Source: Palaemon carinicauda
Lineage: Eukaryota; Arthropoda; Malacostraca; Decapoda; Palaemonidae
Assembly: GCF_036898095.1 (NCBI RefSeq)
Contig: NC_090766.1
Coordinates: 35,007,484 to 35,071,483, forward strand
Direction: 5' to 3'
DNA length: 64,000 nt
The notes beneath the pieces were generated by a model. That model had not been told where the DNA came from. It was given only the letters and a program-made list of their open reading frames with translations, and made no database searches. The first letter of the stretch is position 1. Each line of letters starts with the position of its first letter. The position numbers and the translations under genes were made by a program. This document shows, one piece after another, positions 58,013-64,000 of this stretch.

Positions 58013-58699
58013 CCTACCTATAAAATACATTTATAAATTTCTAGATGCTAATCCCATATTAAAGAATTAGCCTCTATTAAGGATATTAGATTTACATCAA
58101 TATCTTCATCCATGTTTATACGTGAAAAAAATAACCAGACGTCCAGTCCAAGTACTAGGAATCAGGTCCAACAATTATTAGGTGGTGGGAATTGTGACGT
58201 CAACAGGGCATATATTTTATATCATACCAATGCATGGAAAAAGAATAGGGTTGTGGAAGCAAGGCTTCGGCTCTGATGACGTCATCACTGTTTAGGAGTG
58301 CTGGACCAGTTTTTACTAGATCTTGGTCCAGTCAGGAAGATAGCCATCGGTTACTGTAGATGCTCGTGAATTGTGTGTGCCTATGTGGCACCGGCAATAG
58401 AGAATGGGATGTCGTACACGTAATGCAAGGCCGAACAAGCGTTGAGAGTACATCAGATAGAATTGTAAAGTTTAAATGAATCCAATCTACCTATCAGTCA
58501 ACTACTTCGTCAGGCAGCTAGTGTGAAAGGGACCGTAGTATCTTAAGGTGTTTTCATGTTGCAAAGTATTCACTCAATAATTAGATTCCTGTTAAATGCT
58601 GATATATAAAACAATGTAACTAATATATTTTACTCTTTTTATCAAGATGAAGACGATATTAAAAAATGATAATTGGTGTAGAATTGCACTGCATTTGCA
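58013..58699. other. Conserved non-coding block with CRE pair, unit 6
   Basis: TGACGTCA at 58195-58202 and 58277-58284, 82 bp apart, although surrounding bases have diverged (for example CAACAGGGCATATA). Confidence 0.5.
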
Positions 58700-60480
58700 A
58701 TAATATTAATACTTATTACTAGCTGAGTTACAACCCTATTTGGAAAAGTAGGATGCTACATGTCTAAGGGCTCGTACTGGGAAAAATAGCCCAATGAGGA
58801 AAGAAAATTAGGAAATAAACTACAAAAGAAGTAATGAACAATTAAAACAATTTTTTAAAGAACAGTAACACCATTAAAACATCTTTCAGATATACAGTAA
58901 ACTATAAAAAGAGACTTATGTCAGCTTGTTTAACATGAAAACATATGCTGATAATTTGAATATTTGAAGTTCCACTGGTTTAACTACCAGATTAGGAAGA
59001 TCATTCCAGAAATTTGTCCCTGCTGGAATAAAACATTTAGATTACTGTGCAATATTGAGCGTTATGATGAAGAAGGCATAACTATTAGAATAAACTACAT
59101 TCCTAGTATTACGAAAAGGACGACCAGAATTATGAAAATCTTGTGTACCATGCATAACGAACTAATTGAACGATGTTGCGAGAGAATAAATTCTATATCA
59201 AGCAATAAGAAATTTCATAGGCTGTAAGTTCCTGAACAACAGATTAATATGAAATTCGGCAGCTGAAGACCAGACCGGAGAACAATACTTGAAATACTGT
59301 AGAATGAAAGAATTAAAACACTTCTTCAGAATAGATTAATCACCGAAAATCTCAAAAGACTTTCTCTATAAGCCAATTTTTGTGTAGTTGAAGAAGACAC
59401 AGACCCAATGTGTTTCTCAAAAGTTGATTTGCTGTCGAGAATCACACCTAAAATTTTAAGAGGCATTCAAAGTTGAAGAAACATTATCAATACTGAGATG
59501 CAGATGTTGAGGAGCCACTATCCTTGACCTACCCACAATCATACTTTGAGTTTTGTTAGGGTTCAACTTCATACCCCATAATTTGCACCATGCACCAATT
59601 TTAGCTAGAGCTCTGTTAAGGTATTCAGCAACCCAAGAAATATATTCAGGAGATGGAATTGTTGCAAAGAGAGTGTCATCATCTGCATATGCAACGAGCT
59701 TTTTTATTCTAGGCCAAATTACATGTTATCTGTATATAATATATAGTAATGAGCCAAGAACATTACCCTGAGGAACAACAAGTAGTACATTCCTATATTC
59801 ACTATGGTACCCCTCAACAACAACTCTATGTGACCAATTGCTTGAAAGTTCAATAATTATTATAAAAAACACCCACCCAATCCTAACGTTTTCAGTTTGA
59901 AAGCAAGGTCATCATGATTAACATGGTCGAATGCAGTACTAAAATAAAGGCCAATCATATGAACCTCTTGACCACAATCAAGGGATTTCTGTATAGCATT
60001 GGAGATGCTACAGAGGGTATCCCGTGGTCCAAGGCTTTTACGAAAGCTAAATATCAAATTAGAGAACACATGGTATGTTCAGTATACCTATATAGATGTT
60101 ATGACGAAAGACATTCTAAATTTTTGAATAATATGGCAATTACTGAAATTATGCAGTAATCCGCGTGACTTTACCTACGTCAAACGCATTTACATATTGG
60201 AGTAACATTACCAATTCTCCATCAAGTGCGAAAAGAACCCCTAATCGCTTTCTTGCGGAAAGTAACAAATAATTCAGAAGCAAAGAAATGTGCAGTCTTT
60301 ATAAAAAACAAAGAAAAGATATAATTTTGGTCTACACCTCCCTGAACATTAAGGACCATCATGAGAGCTTTAATTTCACGAGATCGAAAAGCTAAATTAG
60401 TTGGTTTAGCCTCAGGAAAACAGGAATGAGGATGATCAAGTTTCTCATTACTCTGCTTACGTTTTTTACTGTGTGGTTAA
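58700..60480 (-). pseudogene. LINE-B reverse transcriptase fragment, unit 6
   Basis: The block at 59860-60069 reads FSFRKSLGPRDTL and STAFDHVNHDDLAFKL, closer to the standard AFDxVNH motif than units 2 and 3, so less decayed. Other regions are frame-broken. Confidence 0.8.
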
Positions 60481-60620
60481 AAAGGTGGTTTTTAATAGAA
60501 ATCATTCCCTTAATCTTGTATCATTTTTTTGGATAATTTAGTTTCTTTGGTGTTGGTGCTTTCAATTTTTTTCTACGTATATATTTTATAGTGTTTGTGA
60601 ACAAAGGTGGCATCGAAAAT

Positions 60621-61725
60621 ATGATCAAGAAGTATCCGGTAAAGTACTAAAGGTTTTCATTTTTGGAAAGGTAAAGATGATCAAGAAGTAGCCAGTAAAG
60701 TAGTAAAGGTTTTCATTTTTGGAAAGGTATAGATGATCAAGAAATAGCCAGTAAAGTAGAAAGGTTTTCATTTTTGGAAAGGTAAAGATGATCAAGTAGT
60801 AGCCATTAAAGTACTAAAGATTTTCATTTTTGGAAAGGTAAAGGTGATCAAGAAGTAGCCAGTAAAGTACTAAAGGTTTTCATTTTTGGAAAGGTAAAGG
60901 TGATCAAGAAGTAGCCAGTAAAGTAGTAAAGGTTTTCATTTTTGGAAAGGTATAGATGATCAAGAAGTAGCCAGTAAAGTAGTAAAGGTTTTCATTTTTG
61001 GAAAGTTAAAGATGATGAAGTAGCCAGTAAAGTAGTAAAGGTTTTCATTTTTGGAAAGGTAAAGGTGATCAAGAAGTAGCCAGTAAAGTAGTAAAGGTTT
61101 TCATTTTTGGAAAGGTAAAGATGATCAAGAAGTAGCCAGTAAAGTACTAAAGGTTTTCATTTTTGGAAAGGTAAAGGTGATCAAGAAGTAGCCAGTAAAG
61201 TAGTAAAGGTTTTCATTTTTGGAAAGTTAAAGATGATCAAGAAGTAGCCAGTAAAGTAGTAAAGGTTTTCATTTTTGGAAAGGTAAAGATGATCAAGAAG
61301 TAGCCAGTAAAGTACTAAAGGTTTTCATTTTTGGAAAGGTAAAGATGATCAAGAAGTAGCCAGTAAAGTACTAAAGGTTTTCATTTTTGGAAAGGTAAAG
61401 GTGATCAAGAAGTAGCCAGTAAAGTAGTAAAGGTTTTCATTTTTGGAAAGTTAAAGATGATCAAGAAGTAGCCAGTAAAGTAGTAAAGGTTTTCATTTTT
61501 GGAAAGGTAAAGATGATCAAGAAGTAGCCAGTAAAGTAGTAAAGGTTTTCATTTTTGGAAAGGTAAAGATGATCAAGAAGTAGCCAGTAAAGTACTAAAG
61601 GTTTTCATTTTTGGAAAGGTAAAGGTGATCAAGAAGTAGCCAGTAAAGTAGTAAAGGTTTTCATTTTTGGAAAGGTAAAGATGATCAAGAAGTAGCCAGT
61701 AAAGTACTAAAGGTTTTCATTTTTA
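60621..61725. repeat. 56-bp minisatellite expanded to about 20 copies
   Basis: Copies are highly uniform; variants AAAGATG/AAAGGTG, GGTAAAG/GTTAAAG and GTACT/GTAGT recur in an ordered way, giving a higher-order pattern of three to five units. One copy (about 61005) lacks 3 bp. Confidence 0.95.
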
Positions 61726-62537
61726 GAAAGTTTTTCTTCAGAGGATTTTGTTAATTCATCTGAAAGAAGATTCACCAATAGATTGGTTTCACTTTTTACA
61801 ATAGTTTTGAAACCAATATATTCAGTACATTAAATAAAAAATGAACTTATTATATATAAATAAAGGGGATAAGAATAGTGTATATAAATGATGCAACAAG
61901 ACTGATATTATAAAGTAATGATGGACGTTTCCAGATTTAATAAATGATGGACAAGTTATAAAGGAAACATTCCATCGAAAGTGTCTTAAATATGTAAAAA
62001 TAATGAGAGAAAATACAATACAAATATCACAATTTTGTCTGTGTGATGATATTGTTACTCTTTGTAATGTGCAAGGACCCTTGTAAAATAATAATAATTC
62101 ATAATCAAGCTAAGAATCCAACAGTAATTATGCTTTAGAAAAAAAGGTAGAAATATACTACTTCAATTAAAGGAAACATTCTGCCATCTATTCTGAATGT
62201 ATGATTGATTGATTGATTATAAATTATCTGGCATCATGACAAAGTATGAATAGGCAATTTTGTTTTTGATATATTCTTTACATAACATTAAAAAGTGAAT
62301 TTCATGCCAGCTTTAACTTCAGTTTTATATGCAAACAATTTCCAAACAAAATGTTTCCTTTAAAAGGAAAAGGTTATGCAAATAAAAAAAGCACAGAGTT
62401 CAAATCCATTAAAGCAAAGCTAGAGTTAGTAGTAAAGTAGGACAGGAATAGTAAGAAAGTTTGCTCATTTAAACTGAACTGATTCTTAATCAGAAAATAG
62501 AATCAGCAGAAACTACAGTGTGGCTATGAAGGAATGA
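61726..62537. other. AT-rich 3' flank of array 7
   Basis: No gene seen; collinear with 9490-10237 and 21741-22702, with GATT repeats near 62203-62216. Confidence 0.6.
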
Positions 62538-62543
62538 TGTATT
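62538..62543 (-). terminator. Variant polyadenylation signal AATACA for array 7 gene
   Basis: Position matches the AATAAA of the other arrays; here it is AATACA, a known weaker variant. Confidence 0.35.
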
Positions 62544-62622
62544 GACTGTGTCATCGAAACATGCATTTGGAAACGGTTGAAGTTGTGTCAATGATAGTTC
62601 CAGCAGTCGAAACTGGGATAGT

Positions 62623-63635
62623 TTAAGGGGAAGGGGTAGTTGTAGTTGTACCTGTAGTAGTAGCAGTGGTAGTTCCCGTAGTTGTACCAGTGGTAGTTCC
62701 TGTAGTTGTACCAGTGGTAGTTCCTGTAGTTGTACCAGTGGTAGTTCCTGTAGTTGTACCAGTGGTTGTACCAGTAGTAGTTCCTGTAGTAGTACCTGTA
62801 GTAGTACCAGTTGTAGTACCTGTTGTTGTACCAGTGGTAGTTCCAGTAGTTGTACCAGTGGTTGTACCAGTAGTAGTTCCTGTAGTAGTACCAGTTGTAG
62901 TACCTGTTGTTGTACCAGTGGTAGTTCCAGTAGTTGTACCAGTGGTAGTAGCAGTGGTAGTTCCTGTAGTTGTACCAGTGGTTGTACCAGTTGTAGTTCC
63001 TGTAGTAGTACCAGTTGTAGTACCTGTTGTTGTACCAGTGGTAGTTCCAGTAGTTGTACCAGTGGTTGTACCAGTAGTAGTTCCTGTAGTAGTACCAGTT
63101 GTAGTACCTGTTGTTGTACCAGTGGTAGTTCCAGTAGTTGTACCAGTGGTTGTACCAGTAGTAGTTCCTGTAGTTGTACCAGTCGTAGTACCTGTTGTTG
63201 TACCAGTGGTAGTTCCAGTGGTTGTACCAGTAGTAGTTCCAGTAGTAGTACCAGTCGTAGTACCTGTCGTTGTACCAGTGGTAGTTCCAGTAGTTGTACC
63301 AGTTGTAGTTGCTGTAGTAGTACCAGTTGTAGTACCTGTTGTTGTACCAGTGGTAGTTCCAGTTGTTGTACCAGTAGTAGTTCCAGTAGTAGTACCAGTT
63401 GTAGTACCTGTTGTTGTACCAGTGGTAGTTCCAGTAGTTGTACCAGTGGTTGTACCAGTAGTAGTTCCAGTAGTAGTACCAGTTGTAGTACCTGTTGTTG
63501 TACCAGTGGTAGTTCCAGTAGTTGTACCAGTTGTAGTTCCTGTAGTAGTAGCAGTTGTAGTTCCTGTTGTTGTACCAGTGGTAGTTCCAGTGGTAGTTCC
63601 AGTGGTAGTACCAGTAGTAGTACCTGTGGTTGATC
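62623..63635 (-). CDS. Thr-rich mucin-like repeat exon, array 7 (diverged)
   Basis: About 337 codons of Thr-Thr-Thr-Gly with few Ala, from an acceptor-like TTTTCAAG after a pyrimidine-rich stretch (the best acceptor of the seven) to TAA at 62623-62625. It begins Gly-Ser-Thr-Thr-Gly and ends Thr-Thr-Pro-Ser-Pro. It is the most diverged copy: the flank to its right shares little with other spacers, and its repeats form 84-bp blocks. Non-third-position changes are rare here; the plus Val frame shows only Val, Pro and a few Ala. This copy therefore shows the cleanest coding-type pattern. Mucin role inferred; no start exon found. Confidence 0.55.
62800..63500. repeat. 84-bp higher-order repeat inside array 7
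   Basis: The marker GTACCTGTTGTTGTACCAGT recurs at spacings of about 84 bp, with one of about 120 bp (7 and 10 twelve-bp units). Confidence 0.75.
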
Positions 63636-63645
63636 CTTGAAAATA

Positions 63646-64000
63646 GATATGAAAAATATATTGAATGATTCTATATGAGAGTTACAGTCGTTTTCATCCA
63701 TATTTTAATTTTTTCTTTATTAAATTTACCTAAATTTAACTTTTTTGTTATTTTTTTCATGAATATTTATTTTTTCACAAAAATGTTTTTTTGTCTTTTT
63801 TAAGGTTATATTTAAAAATGTGTGCCCTAAGCGGATGTTTCAACTTCTTACTCTGAGTAGAAATCTTTCAGTAATATAAAGTTTCTCACATGATTGCTTC
63901 TCTATTTTTTAATATCCACTTCTAATTCACTAAGAGAATCAAATGTATATTAATCAATAAATAATATAAGGGATGTCATATGGTATATCCCATGTTTTGA
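63646..64000. other. Diverged AT-rich flank right of array 7
   Basis: No gene seen. Only short pieces such as AATATAAAGTTTCT resemble the flanks of the other arrays, so this is an older or outer member of the cluster. Confidence 0.5.

Noticed and set aside
60621..61725. CRISPR-like array of 56-bp repeats
   Set aside because: The repeats are contiguous with no unique spacers, in a eukaryotic setting with no cas genes.

Overview
The window is eukaryotic nuclear DNA, AT-rich and dense in repeats. I infer a decapod crustacean, probably a shrimp, because I recognise the interspersed repeats (a SINE-like element ending in AAT repeats, the 3' parts of two non-LTR retrotransposons, and a DIRS-type element). 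The species cannot be fixed from sequence alone. I see no rRNA, tRNA, CRISPR array or bacterial gene layout.

The backbone is a head-to-tail cluster of seven diverged copies of one unit, about 8.4 to 12.4 kb each. Each unit carries a long array built from a 12-bp (4-codon) motif, at 1-3102, 10323-15538, 22789-25031, 32214-34528, about 40588-42885, 54310-55172 and 62623-63635. Because the motif is a multiple of three and nearly stop-free, most frames on both strands are open. The best gene model is the minus strand, where the arrays read Thr-Thr-Thr-Gly/Ala over and over, as in a mucin. In that frame nearly all variation within the arrays falls on third codon positions, none of the seven arrays is frame-broken, a TAA lies at the same place in every array with an intact end, and AATAAA follows about 70-80 bp later. 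At the other edge six of the seven share an AATTACAAG or TTTTCAAG splice-acceptor-like boundary. No start codon or signal-peptide exon was identified, so the genes are incomplete in this reading. The plus-strand Val/Pro/Ala frame shares the third-position pattern and is the main competing frame.

The spacers repeat in the same order, reading left to right: AT-rich flank, a 19-bp minisatellite, a 5'-truncated SINE-like 3' end (plus), a dead non-LTR retrotransposon here called LINE-A (plus), TA repeats, a complete SINE-like element (minus; only in four spacers), a conserved non-coding block with two TGACGTCA palindromes exactly 82 bp apart, a second dead retrotransposon LINE-B (minus), a 56-bp minisatellite with 1 to 20 copies, and the 3' flank of the next array. 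Roughly 17.0-26.5 kb and 26.5-36.0 kb are a recent tandem duplicate of each other.

The fifth spacer is interrupted at 47143-53608 by a GC-rich DIRS-like retroelement. It has inverted terminal repeats, an internal complementary region, gag-like, reverse transcriptase/RNase H and tyrosine recombinase regions. The recombinase frame is intact with its catalytic residues, while gag and pol carry frameshifts and a nonsense codon. The sixth array lost its 3' end by a deletion that fuses it to LINE-B.
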